In this document: piece by piece, positions 51,222 to 58,666 of the stretch
Layout: each line of letters opens with the position of its first letter
Numbering within the stretch: the stretch's first letter is position 1
Assembly: GCF_965279545.1 (NCBI RefSeq)
Contig: NZ_OZ257250.1
Coordinates: 1,736,001 to 1,800,000, forward strand
Direction: 5' to 3'
DNA length: 64,000 bases
From: Methylibium sp965279545
GTDB lineage: Bacteria > Pseudomonadota > Gammaproteobacteria > Burkholderiales > Burkholderiaceae_C
Made by a program: the position numbers and the translations under genes
The notes under the pieces: generated by a model
Seen by the model: only the letters and a program-made list of their open reading frames with translations
Databases searched by the model: none
What the model was told of the DNA's origin: nothing

Positions 51222-52910
51222 TCAGCGGCCGTGCTCGGCGGCGATGCGCTCGTGGACGAGATCCTTCAGCGCCGCCTTGCTGAGCTTTCCGGACGCCGTG
51301 AGCGGGAAGGTGGTGACGACTTCGATGCGCTCGGGCCACTTGAACTTCGCGAGTCCGTAGTGCTGCAGGTAGCCACCGAGTTCGGCGACGGTCGGTGCCG
51401 CATGGCCGTCGCGCAGGATCAGCACCGCGCACAGGCGCTCGTCGAACACGGGGTCCGGGTAGGGCACGGCGGCGACGGCGGCGACGGCCGGGTGGCCGGC
51501 GACGGCCATCTCCACCTCCTCGCAGTTGATCTTCTCGCCGCCGCGGCTGACCAGGTCCTTCAGCCGGCCGCAGAAGACGTAGTACGTCTTGCCGTCGATG
51601 ACCTCCTCATGCATCAGGTCGCCGGAGCGGTAGGCGCCGTCGCTGGTGAAGGTCTCGCGGTTGCGCTCTTCGGCACGGTAGTAGCCGCGGATCGTGTACG
51701 GCCCCTTGAAGACCGGCTCGCCGATTTCGCCGGGCACCGCGAGTGTCTCCGTGCCGGGCACGACGATGCGGATGCGGTCCCACGGGCTGACCGGCCGGCC
51801 GTGCGTTGCGTCCTGCGCCTCAGGCGGGTCGTCGGCATGCGTCAGGGTGATCACGCCCTCGGTGATGCCGAAGATGAGATGCACCGGCACGCCGAGTAGC
51901 GCGCGCAGCTTGCGCGTCCCGCCGGCGGCGATGACGCCGCGCGCATTCGCGAGATCGACGCGCCCCGCGGCGATGGCCGACTCGAGCCGCGCGACGATTG
52001 GACCGCCGAGCATCAGCCATGTCGGCCGCGTCGTCTCGATCAGCGAGATCAGCGTTTCGGGCTGCAGGTCCGGGGCGATCGTCACGGTGCCACCGGTCAT
52101 CAGGAACGGGCCGAAGCAGCAGCCCATGTTCAGGTTGTGAACCATGGGCTGCGGCATGAACAGCACGTCGTCCGGGCCATAGCGCAGCCAGGCCGCGACC
52201 GCGCGCATGTTGTAGAGGTACTCGTTGTGGAAGCGCGGGATGATCTTCGGCACGCCGGTCGTGCCGCCCGACAGCTGGAACACCGCGACCTGGAAAGGAT
52301 CGAGCGCGACCGACGCCAACAGTTCGTTGGCCTCGTCGAGGTCGATCGAGTCGATCAGCGCCTGCAGATGCAGCACGCCGGCTTGGGGTTCGCCGCGCGC
52401 CTGCAGGATGGCCTGCAGCGTCGGCACCTGCTGCTGCATCTTCCGCGCAAACGCGACGCCGTCGAACTTGGGATCGTCGCCTTGCACGATGTGCAGCCGC
52501 GCCTCGGCAAGCTGTGCGAGGTAGCCGATCTCGCGCTCGCGGTGCGCCGTCAGCGTGCACACCGGGATCACGCCAGCCTTCAGGCAGGCCAGGAAGGCGA
52601 TGACCAGCTGCTCGCTGTCGCCGAGCTGGAAGATCGCGCGGTCGAGCGGCCGCAGCCCCAGGCGCATCAGCGCCGCACCGAGGCGGGTGCTGAGCGCGTC
52701 GAGTTCGGCATAGCTGATGCGCAGGCCGGACCCGAGCAGCGCGACGTTGTCGGGGTGTCGGGCACACGCCTGCCGGAAGCCGTCGACCAGCGTGTCGAAG
52801 CCGAGCGCCCCTTCGCGAACGTAGCGGGCGAGTTCACCCTCGTCGGGGTAGACGACGCCCGGCATGGGATAGGCAACGCGCCACGGGCGCGACGGATTCA
52901 GGGTCTGCAT
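51222..52910 (-). CDS. Aryl acid AMP/CoA ligase (DhbE/salicylate-CoA ligase type)
   Basis: This 562-residue ANL enzyme has VFQLSGGTTGVPKIIPRFHNEY (P-loop), FGITEGVITLTHADD, SGDLMHEE, VFCGRLKDLVSRGGEKI and the catalytic Lys in PLTASGKLSKAAL. The N-terminal part (PVCTLTAHREREIGYLAQLAEA) and the whole layout follow DhbE/EntE and salicylate-CoA ligases. With the adjacent hydroxylase this suggests activation of a 2-hydroxy- or 2-aminobenzoate-like or aryl-keto acid. Starts at 52910, 52928 and 52937 are all possible; the first gives the family N-terminus. Confidence 0.87.
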   Translation of the reverse strand: MQTLNPSRPWRVAYPMPGVVYPDEGELARYVREGALGFDTLVDGFRQACARHPDNVALLGSGLRISYAELDALSTRLGAALMRLGLRPLDRAIFQLGDSEQLVIAFLACLKAGVIPVCTLTAHREREIGYLAQLAEARLHIVQGDDPKFDGVAFARKMQQQVPTLQAILQARGEPQAGVLHLQALIDSIDLDEANELLASVALDPFQVAVFQLSGGTTGVPKIIPRFHNEYLYNMRAVAAWLRYGPDDVLFMPQPMVHNLNMGCCFGPFLMTGGTVTIAPDLQPETLISLIETTRPTWLMLGGPIVARLESAIAAGRVDLANARGVIAAGGTRKLRALLGVPVHLIFGITEGVITLTHADDPPEAQDATHGRPVSPWDRIRIVVPGTETLAVPGEIGEPVFKGPYTIRGYYRAEERNRETFTSDGAYRSGDLMHEEVIDGKTYYVFCGRLKDLVSRGGEKINCEEVEMAVAGHPAVAAVAAVPYPDPVFDERLCAVLILRDGHAAPTVAELGGYLQHYGLAKFKWPERIEVVTTFPLTASGKLSKAALKDLVHERIAAEHGR

Positions 52911-52941
52911 CGCTTGCTCTTCATGCATGGGCGGCACGCGT

Positions 52942-54231
52942 TCAGGCGAAGGTCTCGGCCAGCCAGCGCGACAGGTGGCAGCCGGCGATCACCTGCCCGG
53001 ACTCCTCGCCATCGTCGAGCGGCTGACCATGGTGGTTGCCGCGCACCCGGTGCCGTTCCTTGCGGCTGGTGCGCATGCCTGCATAGATCGCGTCGACGTC
53101 CGCGGGGAAGACGCAGTTGTCGCCGCTGTACTCGACCAGCAGCGCGGGCTGCTCGATCGAAGCGGCGCACTTCTGCATCGACGCGTTGGACGACAAGCCC
53201 GACCAGGTCGACAACCAGGATTCCGGCGTAACGACACGCCCGAAACCCACGCTGCCCAGGTTGGACACCACCGGGTCCGCGCCCCACAGCGAGCCGACCA
53301 GCCGATCCGAGGGGTCGAGCGCCAGGTCCCAGCAGCGCAGGTCGGCGTCGGTGCGCCACACCGTGAAGATGGCGCCGTGGCTCGCAAGAGTCTTGTCCTG
53401 CGCATCGCGCGAGGTCTTGTAGCGGCCTCGCGCGGCCTGCTTCTGCTCCACCAGGGCGAGCGCCCGAGCATCCAGGCACGCCACGCGGTCGCGCTGCGCG
53501 GCGCGGTAGCGCGCGACGAAGTCGGCGCCGTAGCGCGACGACTCCGGCGGCGCACGGAAGCCGTTGGCGGCGCTGAACGGATCGAGCGACGCATCCCGCG
53601 AGAACGGATCGGACTCGTCCGTGACCGAGGGATCCAGCGCGTTCATCAGCAGCACGCCCTGCCCCGGATGGGGCGACACCAGCACGACGCCGTCGGCCGC
53701 AGGCAGCGTCGCCGTGTCGAGGGCGGTCGGCCGGCCCGCGGGCGTCCGCAGGATGCGCTGTGCCGGCGACAACAACGACTGCTGGTTGTAGAAGGCGAAC
53801 AGGCCTGCGCCGCCGGAGTTGCCGAGCAGCACGACGGTCTCGAAGCCGAGCGTGCGCAAGTGCAACATGCCGGCCGCGACGTCGTGGACGGCGAACTCGT
53901 GTTCGAGGCGCAGGTCGTTGCCGATCGATCGGGCGCCTTGAACCCAGCAGGCCCACCCGGCATCGAGCACATCGGGCACGAGGTAGTGCGTCGCGATGAA
54001 TTCGCGCGGATGCATCAGGAACACGACCTTGCGGCTCGGGCCACGGCTGTACAGCAGACCCTGCACCGCCTGGCCATCCTGCGTCGTCAGGGGACATGGG
54101 CGCGCCTGGAATGGCAGCTCCATGCGCTGAGGCGCCCATGAAGCGCCGCGCAGCCCCGCGGTGACGGCCACCCTGGGCCGCGAGCTTGCGGCGGCCGACG
54201 TGGCTGCAGGCATCGATGCTCGATCAGACAT
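52942..54231 (-). CDS. Alpha/beta hydrolase
   Basis: This 429-residue protein has VVFLMHPREFIATHYLVPDVL at the oxyanion strand and VVLLGNSGGAGLFAFYNQQ with nucleophile Ser in GNSGG. The acid strand is LLVEYSGDNCVFPADVDAIYA and the His region RVRGNHHGQPLDD. It is larger than simple hydrolases because of an inserted cap of about 130 residues. It may hydrolyse a ring-cleavage product or ester in this pathway. It is the first gene of the operon, reading away from the TetR gene. Confidence 0.85.
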   Translation of the reverse strand: MSDRASMPAATSAAASSRPRVAVTAGLRGASWAPQRMELPFQARPCPLTTQDGQAVQGLLYSRGPSRKVVFLMHPREFIATHYLVPDVLDAGWACWVQGARSIGNDLRLEHEFAVHDVAAGMLHLRTLGFETVVLLGNSGGAGLFAFYNQQSLLSPAQRILRTPAGRPTALDTATLPAADGVVLVSPHPGQGVLLMNALDPSVTDESDPFSRDASLDPFSAANGFRAPPESSRYGADFVARYRAAQRDRVACLDARALALVEQKQAARGRYKTSRDAQDKTLASHGAIFTVWRTDADLRCWDLALDPSDRLVGSLWGADPVVSNLGSVGFGRVVTPESWLSTWSGLSSNASMQKCAASIEQPALLVEYSGDNCVFPADVDAIYAGMRTSRKERHRVRGNHHGQPLDDGEESGQVIAGCHLSRWLAETFA

Positions 54232-54232
54232 T

Positions 54233-54251
54233 ATTTGAGATGCAGTCAAAT
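54233..54251. promoter_or_regulatory. Candidate TetR operator in divergent promoter region
   Basis: ATTTGA (54233-54238) and TCAAAT (54246-54251) form an inverted repeat with a 7-base spacer, immediately before the start of the hydrolase gene and 74 bp from the TetR start. TetR proteins typically bind such sites between themselves and their target operon. The half-site recurs upstream of the carboxylase genes at 46529. Confidence 0.5.
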
Positions 54252-54324
54252 GATGATGACGAATGTAGTGGCAAACTGAGGGCATGTCAAATATGATCGT
54301 GATCAACGAACCTGCCTGGATCCA

Positions 54325-55113
54325 ATGAAGGCCATCAAGCCCAAACCCACAGACGAGCAGCCGGCGCGGCGAGCCGGCCGGCGTCCGAAGGGCGCCGACG
54401 GCGCACCTTCGCTCTCGCGCGACGCCGTCGTGCAGTGCGCGATCGAGCTCGCACGGCGTGAGCCGCTGACCGACCTGTCCATGGTGCGCGTCGCCCGCGA
54501 GATGGGTGTTGCGCCCGGCCTGATCCACTACTACATCGGCAGCCGGGACGACCTGCTCAGCGCGGTGATCAACTTCGCCTTCAAGGAGCGCATGGAGGCC
54601 TTGCCGCCACTCGTCGGCGCCTGGCGCGGGGACCTCGAGACCGTCTCCCGACGTGTCGTGGAAATCACGGCAACCTGGCCGGGCCTGGGCACCTACATCC
54701 TGACGAACAACCGCTTCCGGCTCTTCCAGCGGGTCGAGCCGGGGGAGACCGACTATGGCCTGGCGTTCTTCGACCACATCGGTCGCATCCTCCGAAACGC
54801 GGGCTTTACAACGGCGCAGGCTGCGCTCGCCTACCACCTGCTGATGCTGTTCATCTCCAGCATCTCGGCCGAAGTCGAGAAGAGGCTGGCGCCCGGCACC
54901 CATCACGACTACATCGTCGGCTACGTCTCGCGGTTCGAACAGGCGGCGCTGCCGGGCGCCACCTACTTGGTGTCTAGCTTCGCCAAGCTGGATACCGCGA
55001 CGACCTTCGAAGCCGGACTGCAGCTGTTGCTCGACGGGTTCGAGACCTGGTTGTCGCCGGCAAAGGCGACTTCGAACGTGCGCAGGCTCAAACGCGAAGC
55101 GTCGACTCGTTAG
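54325..55113 (+). CDS. TetR-family transcriptional regulator
   Basis: This 262-residue protein has a basic N-terminal extension (ARRAGRRPKG), then a TetR helix-turn-helix (LSMVRVAREMGVAPGLIHYYIGSRDDLL, residues about 51-78) and an all-helical ligand domain with a Phe/Leu-rich core. It is divergent from the catabolic operon and very probably its repressor, with an aromatic acid or CoA ester as inducer (inferred). Confidence 0.9.
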   Translation: MKAIKPKPTDEQPARRAGRRPKGADGAPSLSRDAVVQCAIELARREPLTDLSMVRVAREMGVAPGLIHYYIGSRDDLLSAVINFAFKERMEALPPLVGAWRGDLETVSRRVVEITATWPGLGTYILTNNRFRLFQRVEPGETDYGLAFFDHIGRILRNAGFTTAQAALAYHLLMLFISSISAEVEKRLAPGTHHDYIVGYVSRFEQAALPGATYLVSSFAKLDTATTFEAGLQLLLDGFETWLSPAKATSNVRRLKREASTR

Positions 55114-55618
55114 TCAATTCCGAAGGCTGCAACTGTGAGCACGTTGCCGTGTGACGCGTCCTGACCCAACAGCCGGTGTCGGGGGCGGGTGCTGCCATTC
55201 GCGGCTGCGCCTTGAACTCACGGTTTCAAACCCATTGCGGTCGTTCACAGGGGTGCCGCGTTGGACCGGATGACCGGTACTGAGGGCGTCAATCTTCATA
55301 AGGCGTTTCGCCGCACTTGTAGGGGCGATGTCATGCACAGGTGCTACATAAGAACGCCTTATCGCTTGCTCCTGTCGCTAATGAGATGCCATATGCTTGG
55401 CGAGCCGCAATTTCACCCACGAATCTAGCCAAGCCCAATTGACCGCAGCACTTTCCAGTGAGGAGTTCGAAGTCGAACTGGTGTCCCAACCCCTGGGATT
55501 CGATGGGGCCACATGACACTTGCTGGACCAAAAAAAGAAAAAGGGCCACTGCAAATTCGCAGTGGCCCTTTTGGGTCAAATTGGGACTCCATGAGACTAC
55601 ATGGAACCACTTGAGACT
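55114..55618. other. Non-coding stretch at right end of putative island
   Basis: These 505 bp contain minus-strand frames of up to 82 codons with no recognisable product and composition unlike the flanking genes. GC content drops. A hairpin terminator lies at 55541-55570. Integrase remnants would be expected here if an element inserted into tRNA-Asp, but none is recognisable. Confidence 0.5.
55541..55570. terminator. Strong hairpin downstream of tRNA-Asp
   Basis: The arms aagggccactgc (55541-55552) and gcagtggccctt (55559-55570) are fully complementary, with loop aaattc. An A-rich run precedes the hairpin on the plus strand and a T-run is read on the minus strand, so it can terminate transcripts coming from the tRNA genes. 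Confidence 0.75.
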
Positions 55619-55632
55619 TGGCGGAGTGGACG
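55617..55632. repeat. tRNA-Asp 3'-end segment repeated at 28909
   Basis: This is the copy of cttggcggagtggacg inside the intact tRNA gene; see 28909-28924. The element would lie between the two copies, on the 3' side of the tRNA, which is the normal geometry for tRNA-targeted integration. Confidence 0.55.
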
Positions 55633-55695
55633 GGACTCGAACCCGCGACCCCCGGCGTGACAGGCCGGTATTCTAACCAACTGAACTACCACTCC
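55619..55695 (-). tRNA. tRNA-Asp (GTC)
   Basis: This is a 77-nt cloverleaf. Acceptor GGAGTGG pairs with CCACTCC, D-arm GTTCAGTTGGTTAGAAT, anticodon loop CTGTCAC giving GTC, T-arm GGGTTCGAGTCCC, discriminator G and encoded CCA. It is the first of three tRNA genes on this strand upstream of the putative island. Confidence 0.97.
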
Positions 55696-55741
55696 ACGTG
55701 GTTGGCAGGTTTCACATTGCTGTGCAAGTCCTGCGCTAACT

Positions 55742-55817
55742 TGGCGTCCCCTAGGGGATTCGAACCCCTGTAATCACCGTGAAAGGGTGGTGTCCTAGGC
55801 CTCTAGACGAAGGGGAC
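55742..55817 (-). tRNA. tRNA-Glu (TTC)
   Basis: This is a 76-nt cloverleaf. Acceptor GTCCCCT pairs with AGGGGAC, anticodon loop CTTTCAC giving TTC, T-loop GGTTCGAATCC, and encoded CCA. It is 46 bp from tRNA-Asp, probably in one transcript with it and tRNA-Ala. Confidence 0.97.
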
Positions 55818-55874
55818 TGAAACCTTCTTGTGAATCTTCTCATTTTGAACAGCGCCACCGCAGCGTCTAGCTTT

Positions 55875-55950
<76 letters not shown>

Positions 55951-55988
55951 GGCGCTGTTCAAGCGAGACCGAAATTATATGACGATTC

Positions 55989-57425
55989 TCAGGAGGCTCG
56001 CAAGCGCGCCAGCACGGTGTCGCGGGCAAACAGGGCCAGCACCGCATCGACCGACGGCGTCTGGGCGCGGCCGCAAACCAGCACGCGCACCGCATGCGCC
56101 AGTTGCGGCATCCTCAGGCCGTGTTCGGCGAGCGTGGCCTTGAAGGCCTGCTGGATCGATGCGGCATCCCAGGCGATCTCTGTGAGCCGGCCCGCGAGCG
56201 ACGACAGCGCGGGTTTCACCGCGTCGGTCACGTGGGCCGCGAGGTCCTCGGCGCTCGGCGTCACCTCGCCGAAGTACATCGCCAACCACTGCGCCAGCTC
56301 GACGGTGGTGGCGCAGCGGTCCTTGAACAGCCCGCACAGTTGCGCGAGCCGCTCGTCGGTGGGCGCGGCAAGGCCGAGCCGATGCAGTTGCAGCGCCACC
56401 AGCGGCGCCAGCGCCGCGTCGTCGGTGCGCTTGAGGTGCTGGGCGCCGACCCAGCGCAGCTTGGCCTCGTCGAACTGCGCGGCACTCTTGCCGAGGTGAT
56501 CGAGGCTGAACCACTCGACCAGTTGCTCGCGCGAGAAGATCTCGTCGTCGCCGTGGCTCCAGCCCAGGCGTGCCAGGTAGTTGACCACGGCATCGGCGAG
56601 GTAGCCCTCGTCGCGGTACTGGGTGACGGGCTTGGCGCCGTGGCGCTTGCTCATCTTCTCGCCCTGCTCGTTCAGCACGGTGGGCAGGTGCGCGTAGACC
56701 GGAGGCTCGTGACCGAGCGCGCGCAGGATGTGGATCTGCCGCGGCGTGTTGTTCACGTGGTCGTCACCGCGGATCACGTGGGTGATCTTCATGTCGGCGT
56801 CGTCGACGACGACGCAGAAGTTGTAGGTCGGCGTGCCTATCGCGGCGGCACCGTCCGCCGCAGCGTTCGCCGCGGGCCGCGCGATCACCAGGTCGTCGAG
56901 TTCATCGTTGCTGAACTCGATGCGGCCCTTGACCTTGTCGTCCCATGCCACGCTGCCGCCGATCGGCGACTTGAAGCGGATCACCGGCTGCACGCCGGGC
57001 GGCACCGGTGGCAGGGTCTTGCCGGGCTCGGGCCGCCAGGTGCCGTCATAGCGCGGCTTCTGCTTGGCGGCCATCTGGCGCTCGCGCAGCGCGTCGAGTT
57101 CGGCCTGGCTCATGTAGCAGTGGTAGGCGAGGCCCTGCTCAAGCATCTGCGCGAGCACTTCCTTGTAGCGGTCCATGCGCTGCATCTGGAAGAACGGGCC
57201 CTCGTCGGCATCGAGGCCGAGCCAGCGCATGCTCTCGAGGACGACGTCGACCGCTTCCTGCGACGAGCGCTCGACATCGGTGTCTTCGATGCGCAGCACG
57301 AACACGCCGCCGGTGGCCCGCGCATAGGCCCAGGGGTAGAGCGCGGAGCGGATGTTACCGAGGTGGATGAAGCCGGTCGGCGACGGCGCGAAGCGCGTGC
57401 GGACCTGCGCGGTGGTGGTGCTCAT
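55989..57425 (-). CDS. gltX: Glutamyl-tRNA synthetase
   Basis: This 478-residue class I synthetase begins with TRFAPSPTGFIHLGNIRSAL, which carries the HIGH-type motif HLGN. The KMSKS-type motif is KMSKRHGAKPV near residue 257. The C-terminal helical anticodon-binding domain has the expected length. It charges tRNA-Glu, whose gene lies just downstream. ATG 57425 overlaps the metZ stop by four bases. Confidence 0.97.
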   Translation of the reverse strand: MSTTTAQVRTRFAPSPTGFIHLGNIRSALYPWAYARATGGVFVLRIEDTDVERSSQEAVDVVLESMRWLGLDADEGPFFQMQRMDRYKEVLAQMLEQGLAYHCYMSQAELDALRERQMAAKQKPRYDGTWRPEPGKTLPPVPPGVQPVIRFKSPIGGSVAWDDKVKGRIEFSNDELDDLVIARPAANAAADGAAAIGTPTYNFCVVVDDADMKITHVIRGDDHVNNTPRQIHILRALGHEPPVYAHLPTVLNEQGEKMSKRHGAKPVTQYRDEGYLADAVVNYLARLGWSHGDDEIFSREQLVEWFSLDHLGKSAAQFDEAKLRWVGAQHLKRTDDAALAPLVALQLHRLGLAAPTDERLAQLCGLFKDRCATTVELAQWLAMYFGEVTPSAEDLAAHVTDAVKPALSSLAGRLTEIAWDAASIQQAFKATLAEHGLRMPQLAHAVRVLVCGRAQTPSVDAVLALFARDTVLARLRAS

Positions 57426-58666
57426 GCGGTCAGGGTGTCGAGGCCGCGGGCGAGATCGGCCTTCAGGTCGTCCAGATCGTCCAGCCCTGCCGCGACGCGG
57501 ATCATGCCCTGCGTGATGCCGGCCGCCAGGCGCTGTGCTTCGGTCAGCCGGCCGTGCGAAGTGCTGGCCGGGTGCGTGATGGTGGTCTTGGTGTCGCCGA
57601 GGTTGGCGGTGATGGAGCAGATGCGGGTGCTGTCGATCAAGTGGAAGGCATTGCGGCGCGCGAGTTCAGCGCCCTCGCCCTTCACGATGAAAGACACCAC
57701 GGCCCCGCCGCAGCCGTGCTGCTGCGCCATCGCGAGCGCATGCTGTGGGTGCGATGGCAGGCCGGGGTGGTACACGCGCTGCACGGCCGGGTGCGCCTCG
57801 AGCCACTGCGCAAGCCCGAGCGCGCGTGCACTCTGCGCTGCCATGCGGATCGACAGCGTCTCCAGGCCCTTCAGCACCACCCAGGCGTTGAACGGCGACA
57901 GGCTCATGCCGGCGCTGCGCATCAGCGGCACCAGCGTGTCGTTGACGATGCGCGCCGGGCCGCAAACGGCGCCCGCGAGCACGCGCCCCTGGCCGTCGAG
58001 GTACTTGGTGCCCGAATGGATGACGAGGTCGGCACCCAGCTTCACGGGCTGCTGCAACGCCGGCGAGCAGAAGCAGTTGTCGACCGCCAGCAAGGCGCCG
58101 GCATCATGCGCCACGGCGGCCAGCGCCGCGATGTCGCACACCTCGGTGAGCGGATTGCTCGGCGTCTCGGCGAACAGCAGCCGCGTGGTCGGTCGCACGG
58201 CGGCCTGCCACGCCGCCACGTCGGTCTGCGACACGAAGCTGGTCTCCACGCCGAACTTCGCCAACTCGCCGCCCAGCAGCTTGATGGTCGAGCCGAACAC
58301 GCTCTGCGAGCAGATCACGTGGTCGCCGGCCTTCAACAGCCCCAGGCACATCAGCAGGATCGCGCTCATGCCGCTCGACGAGGCAATGCAGGCCTCGGTG
58401 CCTTCCATCGCGGCGAGGCGCCGCTCCATCATCGTGACCGTCGGGTTGCTGAAGCGCGAGTAGACGAAGGCTTCTTCCTCGTTGGCGAAGCGCGCGGCCG
58501 CGGTGGCGGCATCGGGGTGCACGAAGCTGCTGGTCAGGAACAGGGCCTCGGAATTCTCGCCGTACTGGCTCGGCGGCAGGCCCTCGCGCACCGCCAGGGT
58601 GTCGAGTCGCACGTCGGCCGGCAGGTCGACGCGGGGCAGTCGCTTCGGATCGTGGGGGCCCGCCAT
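57422..58666 (-). CDS. metZ: O-succinylhomoserine sulfhydrylase
   Basis: This 414-residue PLP-dependent Cys/Met-metabolism enzyme has TSSFVHPDAATAAARF, EGTEACIASSSGMSAI, the PLP lysine in LVIHSGTKYLDGQG near residue 213, and RICSITANLGDTKTTITHPA. MetZ makes homocysteine from O-succinylhomoserine and sulfide. Placement after purF is usual in beta- and gammaproteobacteria. Its ATG shares one base with the purF stop (TGATG). Confidence 0.95.
   Translation of the reverse strand: MAGPHDPKRLPRVDLPADVRLDTLAVREGLPPSQYGENSEALFLTSSFVHPDAATAAARFANEEEAFVYSRFSNPTVTMMERRLAAMEGTEACIASSSGMSAILLMCLGLLKAGDHVICSQSVFGSTIKLLGGELAKFGVETSFVSQTDVAAWQAAVRPTTRLLFAETPSNPLTEVCDIAALAAVAHDAGALLAVDNCFCSPALQQPVKLGADLVIHSGTKYLDGQGRVLAGAVCGPARIVNDTLVPLMRSAGMSLSPFNAWVVLKGLETLSIRMAAQSARALGLAQWLEAHPAVQRVYHPGLPSHPQHALAMAQQHGCGGAVVSFIVKGEGAELARRNAFHLIDSTRICSITANLGDTKTTITHPASTSHGRLTEAQRLAAGITQGMIRVAAGLDDLDDLKADLARGLDTLTA

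Noticed and set aside
55331..55579. Minus-strand frame of 82 codons near the tRNA cluster
   Set aside because: It includes the terminator hairpin, and no conserved motif is visible.
56094..58463. Plus-strand open frame of 789 codons
   Set aside because: Antisense to gltX and metZ, both of which are unambiguous.
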